From Microglena sp. YARC (lineage: Eukaryota; Chlorophyta; Chlorophyceae; Chlamydomonadales; Chlamydomonadaceae), in the NCBI GenBank assembly GCA_022414725.1, contig CM039465.1, positions 44,558,700 to 44,622,699 on the forward strand: DNA of 64,000 nucleotides. Direction: 5' to 3'. A program made the translations under genes and the position numbers. Below are positions 41,001 through 53,649 of this stretch, in pieces (positions within the stretch are counted from its first letter, which is position 1; every line of letters starts with the position of its first letter). The notes under the pieces are model-generated. The model saw only the letters and a list, made by a program, of their open reading frames with translations, had not been told where the DNA came from and did not search any database.

Positions 41001-44000
41001 CATCCTGGTTTGGGGAATCACATCTAGGCCTGGGTTGAAGTGTCCAGGCACATCCAAGTTTGATTTTTCTAGTCCGGGTGTGGGGTAAAGTGTCCAGTCA
41101 AATCCAGGTTTGATTTTTCTAGTCCAGTCGTGGGGTAAAGTGTCCAATCACATCCAGGTTTGTTTTTTCTAGTCCTGGTGTGGGGTAAAGTGTCTAGTTA
41201 CATCCAGGTTTGGGGAATCACATCCAGGTGTGGGGTAAAGTGTCTGGTCACATCCAGGTTTGGAAAATCACATCCAGGCGTGGGGTTAAGTGTCCAGTCA
41301 CAACTAGGTTTGATTTTTCTAGTCGAGGTGTAGGGTAAAGTGTCCAGGCACATCCAGGTTTGGGGAATCACATCTAGGCGTGGGGTAAAGTGTCCGGGCA
41401 CATCCAGGTTTGGGGAATCACATCGAGATGTGGGGTAAAGTGTCCAGGCACATCCAGGTTTGATTTTTCTAGTCCAGGTGTGGGGTAAAGTGTCCAGTCA
41501 CATCCAGGTTTGGGGAATCACATCTAGGCGTGGGATAAAGTGTCTAGTCACATCCAGGTTTGATTTTTTAGTCTAGGTGTGGGGTAAAGTGTCCAGTCAC
41601 ATCCAGGTTTGGGGAATCACATCTAGGCGTGGGGTAAAGTGTCCAGTCACATCCAGGTTAGGGGAATCACATCCATGTGTGGGGTAAAGTGTCCAGTCAC
41701 ATCCAGGTTTGATGTTTCTAGTCCTGGTGTGGGGTAAAGTGTCAAGGCACATCCAGGCTTGATTTTTCTAGTCCAGGCGTGGGGTAAAGTGTCCAAGCAC
41801 ATCCAGGTTTGGGGAATCACATCTAGGCGCGGGGTAAAGTGTCTAGGCACATCCAGGTTTGGGGAATCACATCTAGGCGTGGGGTAAAGTGTCCAAGCAC
41901 ATCCAGGTTTGGGGAATCACATCTAGGCGTGGGGTAAAGTGTCTAGGCACATCCAGGTTTGAGGAATCACATCCAGGAGTGGGGTAAAGTGTCCAGTCAC
42001 ATCCAGGTTTGGGGAATCACATCTAGGCGCGGGGTAAAGTGTCCAGGCACATCCAGGTTTGGTTTTTGTAGTCCATGCGTGGGGTAAAGTGTCCAGTCAC
42101 ATCCAGGTTTGGGGAATCACATCCAGGTGTGGGGTAAAGTGTTCAGTCACATCCAGGTTTGATTTTTATAGTCCAGGTGTGGGGTAAAGTGTCCAGTCAC
42201 ATCCAGGTTTGGGAAACCACTTCCAGGCGTGGGGTAAAGTGTCCTGTCACATCCAGGATAGGGGAATCACATCCAGGCGTGGGGTAAAGTGTCCAGTCAC
42301 ATCCAGGTTTGGGGAATCACATCTAGGCGCGGGGTAAAGTGTCCAGGCACATCCAGGTTTGGTTTTTGTAGTCCATGCGTGGGGTAAAGTGTCCAGTCAC
42401 ATCCAGGTTTGGGGAATCACATCCAGGTGTGGGGTAAAGTGTCTAGTCACATCCAGGTTTGATTTTTCTAGTCCAGGTGTGGGGTAAAGTGTCCAATCAC
42501 ATCCAGGTTTGGGAAACCACTTCCAGGCGTGGGGTAAAGTGACCAGTCACATCCAGGTTTGGGGAATCACATCCAGGCGTGGGTAAAGTGCCTAGTCACA
42601 TCCAGGTTTTGGGAATCACATCCAGGCGTGGGGTAAAGTGTCCAGTCAAATCCAGGTTTGATTTTTCTAGTCCAGTCGTGGGGTAAAGTGTCCAATCACA
42701 TCCAGGTTTGTTTTTTTCTAGTCCTGGTGTGGGGTAAAGTGTCTAGTTACATCCAGGTTTGGGGAATCACATCCAGGTGTGGGGTAAAGTGTCTGGTCAC
42801 ATCCAGGTTTGGGAAATCACATCCAGGCGTGGGGTTAAGTGTCCAGTCACAACTAGGTTTGATTTTTCTAGTCGAGGTGTAGGGTAAAGTGTCCAGGCAC
42901 ATCCAGGTTTTGGGAATCACATCTAGGCGCGGGGTAAAGTGTCCAGGCACATCCAGGTTTGGTTTTTGTAGTCCATGCGTCGGGTAAAGTGTCCTGTCAC
43001 ATCCAGGTTTGGGGAATCACATTCAGGTGTGGGGTAAAGTGTTCAATCACATCCAGGTTTGGGGAATCACATCCCGGCGTGGGGTAAAGTGTCCGGGCAT
43101 ATCCAGGTTTGATTTTTTAGTCTAGGCGTGGGGTAAAGTGTCCAGGCACATCCAGGTTCGGGGAATCACATCTAGGCGTGGGGTAAAGTGTCCAGTCACA
43201 TACAGGTTTAAGGAATCACATCCAGGCGTGGGGTAAAGTGTCCAGGCACATCCAGGTTTGAATTTTTAGTCTAGGTGTGGGGTAAAGTGTCCAGTCACAT
43301 CCAGGTTTGGGGAATCACATCCAGGCGTGGGGTAAAGTGTCCAGGCACATCCAGGTTAGGGGAAACACATCCATGCGTGGGGTAAAGTGTTCAGTCACAT
43401 CCAGGTTTGATTTTTCTAGTCCAGGTGTGGGGTAAAGTGTCTTGGCACATTCAGGTTTGATTTTTCTAGTCGAGGTGTGGGGTAAAGTGTCCAGTCACAA
43501 CTAGGTTTGATTTTTCTAGTCGAGGTGTGGGTTAAAGTGTCCAGGCATCTCCAGGTTTTGGGAATCACATCTAGGCGTGGGGCAAAGTGTTAATGCACAT
43601 CCAGGTTTGGGGAATCGCATCCAGGCTTGGGGTAAAGTTTCTAGGCACATCCAGGTTTGGGGAATCACATCCAGGCATGGGGTAAAGAGTCAAGGCACAT
43701 CCAGGTTTGATTTTTCTAGTCTAGGTGTGGGGTAAGGTGTCCAGTCACATCCTGGTTTGGGGAATCACATCTAGGCCTGGGTTGAAGTGTCCAGGCACAT
43801 CCAAGTTTGATTTTTCTAGTCCGGGTGTGGGGTAAAGTGTCCAGTCAAATCCAGGTTTGATTTTTCTAGTCCAGTCGTGGGGTAAAGTGTCCAATCACAT
43901 CCAGGTTTGTTTTTTCTAGTCCTGGTGTGGGGTAAAGTGTCTAGTTACATCCAGGTTTGGGGAATCACATCCAGGTGTGGGGGTAAAGTGTCTGGTCACA

Positions 44001-47000
44001 TCCAGGTTTGGAAAATCACATCCAGGCGTGGGGTTAAGTGTCCAGTCACAACTAGGTTTGATTTTTCTAGTCGAGGTGTAGGGTAAAGTGTCCAGGCACA
44101 TCCAGGTTTGGGGAATCACATCTAGGCGTGGGGTAAAGTGTCCGGGCACATCCAGGTTTGGGGAATCACATCGAGATGTGGGGTAAAGTGTCCAGGCACA
44201 TCCAGGTTTGATTTTTCTAGTCCAGGTGTGGGGTAAAGTGTCCAGTCACATCCAGGTTTGGGGAATCACATCTAGGCGTGGGATAAAGTGTCTAGTCACA
44301 TCCAGGTTTGATTTTTTAGTCTAGGTGTGGGGTGAAGTGTCCAGTCACATCCAGGTTTGGGGAATCACATCTAGGCGTGGGGTAAAGTGTCCAGTCACAT
44401 CCAGGTTAGGGAATCACATCCATGTGTGGGGTAAAGTGTCCAGTCACATCCAGGTTTGATGTTTCTAGTCCTGGTGTGGGGTAAAGTGTCAAGGCACATC
44501 CAGGCTTGATTTTTCTAGTCCAGGCGTGGGGTAAAGTGTCCAAGCACATCCAGGTTTGGGGAATCACATCTAGGCGCGGGGTAAAGTGTCTAGGCACATC
44601 CAGGTTTGGGGAATCACATCTAGGCGTGGGGTAAAGTGTCCAATCACATCCAGTTTTGGGGAATCACATCTAGGCGTGGGGTAAAGTGTCCAGGCACATC
44701 CAGGTTTAAGGAATCACATCCAGGAGTGGGGTAAAGTGTCCAGTCACATCCAGGTTTGGGGAATCACATCTAGGCGCGGGGTAAAGTGTCCAGGCACATC
44801 CAGGTTTGGTTTTTTGTAGTCCATGCGTGGGGTAAAGTGTCCAGTCACATCCAGGTTTGGGGAATCACATCCAGGTGTGGGGTAAAGTGTTCAGTCACAT
44901 CCAGGTTTGATTTTTATAGTCCAGGTGTGGGGTAAAGTGTCCAGTCACATCCAGGTTTGGGAAACCACTTCCAGGCGTGGGGTAAAGTGTCCTGTCACAT
45001 CCAGGATAGGGGAATCACATCCAGGCGTGGGGTAAAGTGTCCCAGTCACATCCAGGTTTGGGGAATCACATCTAGGCGCGGGGTAAAGTGTCCAGGCACA
45101 TCCAGGTTTGGTTTTTGTAGTCCATGCGTGGGGTAAAGTGTCCAGTCACATCCAGGTTTGGGGAATCACATCCAGGTGTGGGGTAAAGTGTCTAGTCACA
45201 TCCAGGTTTGATTTTTCTAGTCCAGGTGTGGGGTAAAGTGTCCAATCACATCCAGGTTTGGGAAACCACTTCCAGGCGTGGGGTAAAGTGACCAGTCACA
45301 TCCAGGTTTGGGGAATCACATCCAGGCGTGGGGTAAAGTGCCTAGTCACATCCAGGTTTTGGGAATCACATCCAGGCGTGGGGTAAAGTGTCCAGTCAAA
45401 TCCAGGTTTGATTTTTCTAGTCCAGTCGTGGGGTAAAGTGTCCAATCACATCCAGGTTTGTTTTTTCTAGTCCTGGTGTGGGGTAAAGTGTCTAGTTACA
45501 TCCAGGTTTGGGGAATCACATCCAGGTGTGGGGTAAAAGTGTCTGGTCACATCCAGGTTTGGGAAATCACATCCAGGCGTGGGGTTAAGTGTCCAGTCAC
45601 AACTAGGTTTGATTTTTCTAGTCGAGGTGTAGGGTAAAGTGTCCAGGCACATCCAGGTTTTGGGAATCACATCTAGGCGCGGGGTAAAGTGTCCAGGCAC
45701 ATCCAGGTTTGGTTTTTGTAGTCCATGCGTCGGGTAAAGTGTCCTGTCACATCCAGGTTTGGGGAATCACATTCAGGTGTGGGGTAAAGTGTTCAATCAC
45801 ATCCAGGTTTGGGGAATCACATCCCGGCGTGGGGTAAAGTGTCCGGGCATATCCAGGTTTGATTTTTTAGTCTAGGCGTGGGGTAAAGTGTCCAGGCACA
45901 TCCAGGTTAGGGGAATTACATCCAGGAGTAGGGTAAAGTGTCCAGGCACATCCAGGTTTGAGGAATCACATCCAGGCGTGGGGTAAAGTGTCCAGTCACA
46001 TCCAGGTTTGATTTTTCTAGTCCAGGTGTGGGGTAAAGTGTCCAATCACATCCAGGTTTGGGAAACCACTTCCAGGCGTGGGGTAAAGTGACCAGTCACA
46101 TCCAGGTTTGGGTAATCACATCCAGGCGTGGGGTAAAGTGTCTAGTCACATCCAGGTTTGGTGAATCACAACCAGGCGTGGGGTAAAGTGTCCTGTCACA
46201 TCCAGGTTTTATCTTTCTAGTCCATGTGTGGGGTAAAGTGTCCAGTCACAACTAGGTTTGATTTTTCTAGTCGAGGTGTGGGGTTAAGTGTCCAGGCACA
46301 TCCAGGTTTGGGGAATCACATCTAGGCGTGGGGTAAAGTGTCTAGGCACATCCAGGTTTGGGGAATCACATCCCGGCGTGGGTAAAGTGTCCAGTCACAT
46401 CCAGGTTTGATTTTTCTAGTCCAGGTGTGGGGTAAAGTGTCGAGTCACATCCAGGTTTGGGGAATCACATCCAAGCGTGGGATAAAGTATCTAGTCACAT
46501 CCTGGTTTGATTTTTTAGTCTAGGTTTTGGGTAAAGTGTCCAGTCACATCCAGGTTTGGGGAATCACAACCAGGTGTGGGGTACAGTGTCCAGGCACATC
46601 CAGGTTAGGGGAATCACATCCAGGCGTGAGGTAAAGTGTCCAGTCACATGCAGGTTTGATGTTTCTAGTCCAGGTGTGGGGTAAAGTGTCCAGGCACATC
46701 CAGGTTTGTTTTTTCTAGTCCAGGCGTGGGGTAAAGTGTCCAGGCACATCCAGGTTTGGGGGATCACATCCAGGCGTGGGGTAAAGTGTCCAGCAGGCAC
46801 ATCCAGGTTTGGGGAATCACATCTAGGCGTGGGTTAAAGTGTCCAGGCACATCCAGGTTTAATATTTCTAGTCTTGGTGTGGGGTAAAGTGTCTAGTCAC
46901 ATCCAGGTTTGGGGAATCACATCTAGGCGTTGGGTAAAGTGTCCAGTCACATCCAGGTTTGGGGAATCACATCCAGGCGTGGGGTAAAGTGTCCAATCAC

Positions 47001-47668
47001 ATCCAGGTTTGATTGTTCTAGTCCAGGTGTGGGGTTAAGTGTCCAGTCACATCCAGGTTTGATTTTTCTAGTCGAGGTGTGGGGTAAAGTGTCCAGTCAC
47101 AACTAGGTTTGATTTTTCTAGTCGAGGTGTGGGGTAAAGTGTCCAGTCACATCCAGGTTTGGGGAATCACATCTAGGCGTGGGGTAAAGTGTCCAGTCAC
47201 ATCCAGGTTTGGGGAATCACGTCCAGGCGTGGGGTAAAGTGTCTAGTCACATCCAGGTTTGATTTTTCTAGTCCAGGTGTGGGGTAAAGTGTCCAGTCAC
47301 ATCCAGGTTTGGGGAATCACATCCAGGCGTGGGATAAAGTGTACAGGCACATCCAGGTTTGATTTTCTAGTCCAGGCGTGGGGTAAAGTGTCCAGTCACA
47401 TCCAGGTTTGGGGAATCACATCCAGGCGTGGGTTAAAGTGTCCAGTCACATCCAGGTTTGGGGAATCTAGTCTAGGCGTGGGGTAAAGTGTCCAGTCACA
47501 TCCAGGTTTGGGGAATCACATCTAGGCGTGGGGTAAAGTGTCCAGGCACATCCAGGTTTGGGGAATCACATCCAGGCGTGGGTTAAAGTGTCCAGTCACA
47601 TCCAGGTTTGGGGAATCTAGTCTAGGCGTGGGTTAAAGTGTCTTGGCACATCCAGGTTTGGTTTAAAG
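38035..47668. repeat. 50-bp minisatellite, about 190 units, with higher-order structure
   Basis: There are two interchangeable unit types, CACATCCAGGTTTGGGGAAT- and CACATCCAGGTTTGATTTTT-, each completed by a GTGGGGTAAAGTGTCCAG half. A 2.75-kb block is tandemly duplicated: 40,398-43,145 and 43,146 to about 45,890, recognisable by the same series of rare variants in both. Many open frames on the minus strand are repeat translations. It could be centromeric, heterochromatic or neutral satellite. Confidence 0.95.
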
Positions 47669-48675
47669 TGTAACCTGGCGTCTCGTCCAGGTTACGTCCA
47701 GGTTCGAAACCTGGACGTAAACCTAGACGTTAACCTAGACCCCTTTAGGTTAGAACTAGACCCCATCGGCAGGCTCTCCTGCCCCTGCAGCGTGAATTTC
47801 ACCAAGATTTCCTGGATTCCTTTAGGGCGTGTTTCCAGTGGGGTCAACAGTTGGCATTTGAGTGCCAGCGTGGCACGAGTGTTATCAGTGGACGCATTTT
47901 GGTGCAACAGTTGAAATTTGCGATGCCAGCTCGGCTGCCACATTGACCCTAAGCCCGCAATTGTCCGTCGGAATTGATGCGCCCCCCCCCAAATTCCAGC
48001 AGGCCTTCGGAGGCTCCGACGGCATTTGAGTCAACAGTTGGCATTTGTAACCAAAATACCAGACAAAAAAGGCTGGGCTGTCGTTGACCTTCCACTCACA
48101 ACAGCAATACAATAGCAAGCACCTGCACCTGATCGTCGAGATCCGAACAACAGCGAACATTTCGCCGCGCAATTTTGCGACTCATTGTAAGCACGCCCCA
48201 TTGGGAACGATCTTTCTTTCTTCCTTCCTATCTGTCTTGCTTTGCTCATTTCCTCGTCCGCACTTGCTTCCGCAAGGATGGCTGACATCCCTCCCCGAAG
48301 GGAGTTCCCCATGGAGAACTAGAACAAGTTGAGCAGCAGCAGAAGCGACAGAGGCAGGTACCTGCGGTCCAGGCACCTGCGGTCCAGGCACCTGCTCCAA
48401 AGCATAGGAGGATACTTCGAACAGGGAGGGTCAACGCACGATGTACTTGCAGCGACCAAGGGGGGCAGCGCTGGACCCTCTGATGGACCAGAGCGCCAGT
48501 GATGGACAACACTGCTGACCTGCGCAATGACATTACACTGATCGGCCAGCTCGGCTTCTCAAATTTCAACTGTAGGGTAGAGGGCCTACTATTCAGATTT
48601 CAACTGTTGCGCCACTGGAAACACGCCCTTTGTAGACGCGAGGGAGAATATTCTGCCATTCGCTGCTGCCCCTGT
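47669..48675. other. Satellite edge, palindrome, then unannotated DNA
   Basis: A palindrome ACGTCCAGGTT-CGA-AACCTGGACGT lies at 47694-47718 at the array edge. GTCAACAGTTGGCATTTG-like words recur at 47,847 and 48,031. Short overlapping frames exist on both strands without coding character. No gene is supported. Confidence 0.6.
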
Positions 48676-49049
48676 CCTCCTGTCAAGTTAAAAATCTATG
48701 AGCAGAAGTCTATGAGAAGGGTTTACAGCCTGTTCACAAGGAATGACAGGTCACCCTACAGCATCGTAGACAGGTCACTCGCCCCGATTCGAGATTCGAC
48801 AGGGGAATAAATCTAGCTTCGTAAAGTCACATCGGAGTACTGCTTCTTTCTGTTCGCAGTGATTTTTTGACCTGTCGATTCCAGCAGCAAATAAATTCAG
48901 CTTGCGATTGTTTGTTCAGGATGGCCAAACGAGCACTTCATTTCTATAACCTTGTTTCCGACGAGGGCGAGGGTGGGAGTCCCAGCCAATCCGGAAATCT
49001 AGCTTCGAAAAGTCCATCGTCACGCAACCGTCGGGCATTCGACCCTACC

Positions 49050-49760
49050 CAAACGGCAACGACCTGAGGTTTCCCCCAAAACACAAATTGTCAGAATAAG
49101 ATGAGAAAAGATGGACAGCAATTCTGAATGCATAGGGAGTCCAAACCAACAACTCCCATCACATTCTGAGCTCATCACTTTGGGGGACTGTAGGACTGGT
49201 CGGGCCTTCAACCCTACCAAAACGGCAACGACGTGAGGTTTCCCCCCAAACACAAATTGTCAGAATAAGATGTGAAAAGATGGACATTGATTCTGAATGC
49301 ATAGGGATTCTAAACCAACAACTCCCATCACATTCTGAGCTCATCACTTTGGGGGAATGTAGGACCGGTCGGGCCTTCGACCCTATCCAAACGGCAACGA
49401 CGTGAGGTTTCCCCCCAAAAACACAAATCGTCAGAATAAGATGAGAAAAGATGGACAGTGATTCTGAATGCATAGGGAGTCCAAACCAACAATTCCCATC
49501 ACATTCTGAGCTCATCACTTTGGGGGAATGTAGGACTGGTCGGGCCTTCGACCCTATCCAAACGGCAACGACGTGAGGTTTCCCCCCAAAAACACAAATT
49601 GTCAGAATAAGATGAGAAAAGATGGACAGTGATTCTGAATGCATAGGGAGTCCAAACCAACAACTCCCATCACATTCTGAGCTCATCACTTTGGGGGAAT
49701 GAAGGACTGGTCGGACCTTCGACCCTACCCAAACGGCAACGACCTGAGGTTTCCCCCAAA
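49050..49760. repeat. 171-bp tandem repeat, four copies
   Basis: Units with AACGGCAACGACGTGAGGTT and AAGATGGACAGTGATTCTGA repeat every 171 bp. Since 171 is a multiple of three, a 263-codon frame remains open on the minus strand; I treat it as an artefact. Confidence 0.9.
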
Positions 49761-49829
49761 CACAGATTGTCAGCACCAGCAGCTCCTTGCAGTATCCCTC
49801 ACCCTTCTGTTCCTTCACAGCAAACCACA

Positions 49830-49950
49830 AGGCAAGACAAGACGAGACAAGACGAGACGAGACGAGACAAGGCAAGGCAAGGCAAGACAAGACAAGGCAA
49901 GGCAAGGCAAAGCAAGGCAAGGCAAGGCAAGGCAAGGCAAGGCAAGACAC
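49830..49950. repeat. GACAA/GGCAA pentanucleotide microsatellite
   Basis: Runs of GACAA and GGCAA units, purine-rich on the plus strand. The same CACCAGCAGCTCCTTGCAG sequence flanks it on both sides (49,775 and 49,967), so the microsatellite sits between direct repeats. Confidence 0.9.
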
Positions 49951-50191
49951 CTACCTGCCCCTGGAAGCACCAGCAGCTCCTTGCAGTATCCCTTCCCCTT
50001 CTGTTCCTTCACAAGGTCATCGTCGGCATTAGCTTCACCCTTGGGCAGTAGCAGCAGTAGAGGTGCAGCGCCAAAGAACTCCTTGTTCCTGGAGCCCAGT
50101 GACGTAGGGCGTTGGTGGTGGACAATAATCTGGGCGGGGGAGAGAAGGAGAAGGTGTAAGAGGAAGTTTTGTAGATTATTTGCTCACCTTC

Positions 50192-50689
50192 TCAAGTCGG
50201 GTCTTTTAAAACCCTGCACCTTACAAAGGAAGCCGTTGCAATGCCCTGACAAAGTGGTACAAGCACAGGAAGAACTGTGTCTTGGAATTGATCTTCCTCA
50301 CAATGTCCTGTGCCCTGCATTTTGGTAAAAAACAGAAGTTCGGGACACTTCTGCAATGAGGAGGTATTCGATTCACTGGGGCGGGCGACAAGGCACTTCG
50401 TACTCGGGATGGTAGGACACGCTAACCGACGAAATGTGGCATGCGCCTTCGTATCTTTGGTGGGGAAGGCAGGAATGAAGTGTTCGGGCATACCGGGCAT
50501 CGCGTCGAGCATGGCTTTGAAGTGCTCCGCCAGCCGAGCCTCCAGCCCTGTCCTGAACTGCAACTGCCCAGCACTGTCATCAAGCAAATGTCTCTTCAAG
50601 AATGCTTGGTCAACAGGAGCCTTATGACCAGCGCCCAGCGTCTTGCACTCAAAGGATCCAAGCTCCACTTTCAGATTAGGCGTGGGCAA
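50192..50689 (-). CDS. Open frame inside the TIR element, unknown
   Basis: This encodes 165 residues with a non-repetitive sequence (V-D-Q-A-F-L-K-R-H-L-L-D-D, L-E-A-R-L-A-E-H-F-K-A-M-L-D). A shorter frame overlaps on the other strand. It has no recognisable transposase motif. It might be a remnant of the element's gene or a captured fragment. Confidence 0.25.
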   Translation of the reverse strand: MPTPNLKVELGSFECKTLGAGHKAPVDQAFLKRHLLDDSAGQLQFRTGLEARLAEHFKAMLDAMPGMPEHFIPAFPTKDTKAHATFRRLACPTIPSTKCLVARPSESNTSSLQKCPELLFFTKMQGTGHCEEDQFQDTVLPVLVPLCQGIATASFVRCRVLKDPT

Positions 50690-51178
50690 ATCTCTTGGTT
50701 CACATGTCGCTCTTGGGAAGCCCCAATTGAATAGCTAACATTACATGCAATGTAATGCTAATCGGACACGACATCGCGCATTAAATCGAGGAACTGTTGC
50801 TGTGAAATCTCCTCAAAAGGAAAGAGAGAGAAAATCACTATGCCCAGTCGGCGGAAAGATTAGATGAAAGAAGGACGCGAATCAGATTAGAAGATAGATT
50901 CGCAAGCGCCAGCTCAGTCGTTCGCAGGCGACAGCGTGTTTATTCACTGGCAACAGCGTGGCGCCAGTACCCTAAGTGTAATGGAGTGTAATCTCATAGA
51001 CTTCTGCTCATAGACTTTTAACTTGACAGGAGGGCCCCTGTTCCTAACTGCCAGCGTCACCCTTCACATCGTCAGCGTCACTCATTTCAGGCTGTACAGG
51101 ACCTTCCTTGCCGCGCCTTCCTTCACTTGACGAAACTTATATAAGCATCATGAACTTCGACTTCGACCAGGTAATAAA

Positions 51179-52163
51179 TCTATACTATTATAGTTGCGTT
51201 GTCCGTCCGTGCGTCCGGGGCTCAGGGCTTAACTGGCAATGGTTCCGCTTATCTGGCAAGCATTTCCCTGCTGATCTGTAACATTTTCGCCTCAATCGTC
51301 GACTGCTGATCTGGCACATTTCCACCTCAACCCTCGATATTCAAACGCTATACTGGTTCACCTCCCCCGACGATTTCAAACACGCATCTTTCACCTGCTT
51401 TCACAATGCGACTGCGCCCAGCGCGCTCTTTGCGCTCCGCGATCTGACAATGTCTTTGCCCACACCACAATGGGAGCTGTGCTCGGCTGTGCTCCCTCAC
51501 CCAAGCATGTTTGTCTTCAACTTTTTCTCCCTTCCCGGATTTGCACGCACTTCTGCTGTCCACTAACTTCGATGACAGCTCTTGCTTAACCACCTAACCT
51601 TGCTGCTCTCCCCGTCACAACACTCTCTTCTCCTTCTCCTGCGCTCTCACTCCTGCTCGCTCGCTGACTGCTTTTCCATCGCATGATCCCCAGCTCCTCG
51701 CAAAATCTTTCAATCTACACAAGCATGTACCAGCCCGAACACCAGCCCCGGGAACCTCAAATCAGCGTCAGACAGATGCTTAAGACCAGTCGAGGCCAAA
51801 CCTCAGTCGCTTATGAGCGCTGACAATTTCGCGCTGCTTCGTGCAGCTTGATCCCGAACCTCTCACTGACAGCTGCTGCTCCCTGCTTTTTCCCCCTAGC
51901 CTTTAATTCCAGCGCGGGCATAGCTGATAGCTGATGGGCATCGCATTTGTTCCTGCAGCGATGTGTCGCTTTGTACGAAACGAGTGACTCTTTGGTTCAT
52001 GCCGTCATGCGTGGGTGGGGTGGGAAGGGTCCGCTCGCGAGATGCTGCGCCCAACATGCTCCCTGGATGCCATTTCCCCTTCACTTGCCCTCTATCTTCG
52101 GCCAAACCTGAAAGGCATCGTATTGATTCCTACAACGCTGTGTCCGTTTTCCAGGAATTGCTC

Positions 52164-52196
<33 letters not shown>

Positions 52197-52424
52197 TACA
52201 TGCATGGGTTGGGGATGGTAATGGTGTTGCATGTACATATGTGTTGTGGCCATCTGCCACTCGAGTGCCATTGTGATGATCATGGCAACAGTGCACGATG
52301 ATAAGCCACCTGATGTGAATGGGGATGGAAAATGAGTGGGTGGGTGACCCTCCAAAACTCATTGAATTGGGGGGTGGGGGGAGGCAGGGGGGCTGCCGTC
52401 GGTACGACGGGCTAAATGCCCTAG
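51179..52424 (+). mobile_element. Probable non-autonomous Helitron
   Basis: The 5' end TCTATACTATTATAG resembles the starts of many Helitrons. The 3' end has the hairpin CCGTCG-GTA-CGACGG (about 52395-52409) followed 11 bp later by CTAG at 52421-52424. The flanking bases are A on the left and T on the right, the usual Helitron target. There is no target duplication and no Rep/helicase gene. The interior includes a long poly-G run (52,166-52,195). The 5' motif and 3' hairpin together are suggestive, not proof. Confidence 0.5.
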
Positions 52425-53142
52425 TGAGGTAATAAAGTGGTGCCCTTTCTATACAGGTACCCCCTTAGTGTGACTGTAGTGGAGTGTAGTGCGAAATCAC
52501 CCTTTTCCACCGCTTGTCGTTTTGTACCTTCACTCTGTTTACCACTCTGTACTAAGGCCATCCCTGTAGTATGGAACACCTGCAACTTCTTTTGGAAATA
52601 CCCACCACTAGCGTTCCTGCGCTAACTTCCACGCCGCATCCTTCGCAGCTCACCTACAGGTCGTAGACTGTAGATAACCAGGGACCGCCCCCTTCAGTTC
52701 AGTGTTTCCTCATGAGACATACGAAGTATATTTACAAGTGCTGGCCGTCTTTAAACTAGCAGCAAAGTAGCCAATGTCTAGATCAATGGAGCGATGGGGA
52801 TCTCCAGCTGGACGAAGCGCTCACTCGGCTATTATCCTCTCTTAAGCCTCACCTTCGGGCATCCTGCTTCTAAGTATTGCCTATAAGTGCCGACCCCTGT
52901 TAACTATCAACGGAGGACCGCAATTTGCGAACACTTTCCGGACTTTGGTCACGAGGTCACGCATCTCTTGGCGTTTCTGTTCCCTAGCTCTCGGCTGTTC
53001 CTCTTTCCTATATCTTCTGCAAAATTTGCAATTCCTTGCTATCATGGCGTAATCGGCTCCTACTATGAGGCCCTGGCTGAAGCGCTCACGTCACCCCGCT
53101 TCGACGATGCAGCGAACTGTGTGGTCCGCTGCCTCCTGTCGG
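52425..53142. other. Host DNA upstream of the secreted-protein gene
   Basis: There are no repeats of note and no convincing gene. Overlapping frames run into the first exon from 52,887 in another phase. It probably contains the promoter and 5' UTR of the gene beginning near 53,143. Confidence 0.35.
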
Positions 53143-53241
53143 ATGCGTGCAGCACAGCATTATATCCTACTGTTGCTGCTGCTGCTCCTCCCTTGCTGGA
53201 TTGTGGAATCGCGAGACGTGCAGGAGGAAGTTCGTTGCATC
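53143..53241 (+). CDS. Exon 1 of a secreted/membrane protein gene (signal peptide)
   Basis: M-R-A-A-Q-H-Y-I followed by eight Leu, P-C-W-I-V-E-S, is a classic signal peptide; in-frame ATGs at 53065 and 53107 are alternatives. The exon ends in V-R-C-I at C|GTAAGA, phase 0. Exon 2 (54829-54954) begins in phase 0, exon 3 (58318-58505) follows in phase 0 and ends in phase 2, and exon 4 (59611-59790) begins with the single base that completes the codon. Consistent phases over three junctions support one gene of at least 197 codons that continues beyond what I can follow. I do not recognise the protein. All introns are filled with tandem repeats. Confidence 0.6.
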
Positions 53242-53649
53242 GTAAGAAAATGACTGTTGGGGAGCATTCTAGGCCCAGAAGTGACAGACCAACATACCCA
53301 ACTGTGTAGGGGCCAAGCTTATGGCAGGGATCCCTCTCGAGGGGCTCATCTCAGGGAGAGAAGCTAGGCATCAGCAGTGTTCCTCTTGACACCTTTAAGG
53401 CCGAGGGTGCATCTGAAGTCCAGTTGGGCACCAGGATAATGCAACCATCATCATAGGTGTCCAGGCCCAGAAGTTACAGACCCACCTGTCTCTTGAGTTT
53501 GTGGATGAGCATGCTGCAGGGACCTATACACATGGCCATGCCTAAGGGGGTGGAGCTAGAAAACAGCTGTGCATGTGTGTGTTGTCTCAGGTAGACTGGG
53601 AGTCCGAGGCACTCCTGTACCTGAGTTGGGACCAATCAGGCTTAGATCT

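Larger units (their letters stand above)
48676..51033. mobile_element. 2.36-kb TIR element with exact 8-bp target duplication
   Basis: 42-bp inverted repeats (48676-48717 and 50992-51033, one mismatch) begin CCTCCTGTCAAGTTAAAA. They are flanked directly by GCCCCTGT on both sides (48668-48675 and 51034-51041). An 8-bp duplication fits hAT, P, Merlin or KDZ-type elements; the superfamily is not settled. The interior is mostly a 171-bp tandem repeat, a pentanucleotide microsatellite and one modest open frame. It is probably non-autonomous. Confidence 0.85.

Noticed and set aside
38452..47486. Many 60-110-codon frames on both strands
   Set aside because: All are translations of the 50-bp satellite and recur with it.
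38035..47668. CRISPR-like array
   Set aside because: The units are contiguous with no unique spacers, and the setting is eukaryotic.
49159..49950. 263-codon minus-strand frame
   Set aside because: It exists because the repeat unit is 171 bp (57 codons); the end is a GACAA microsatellite.
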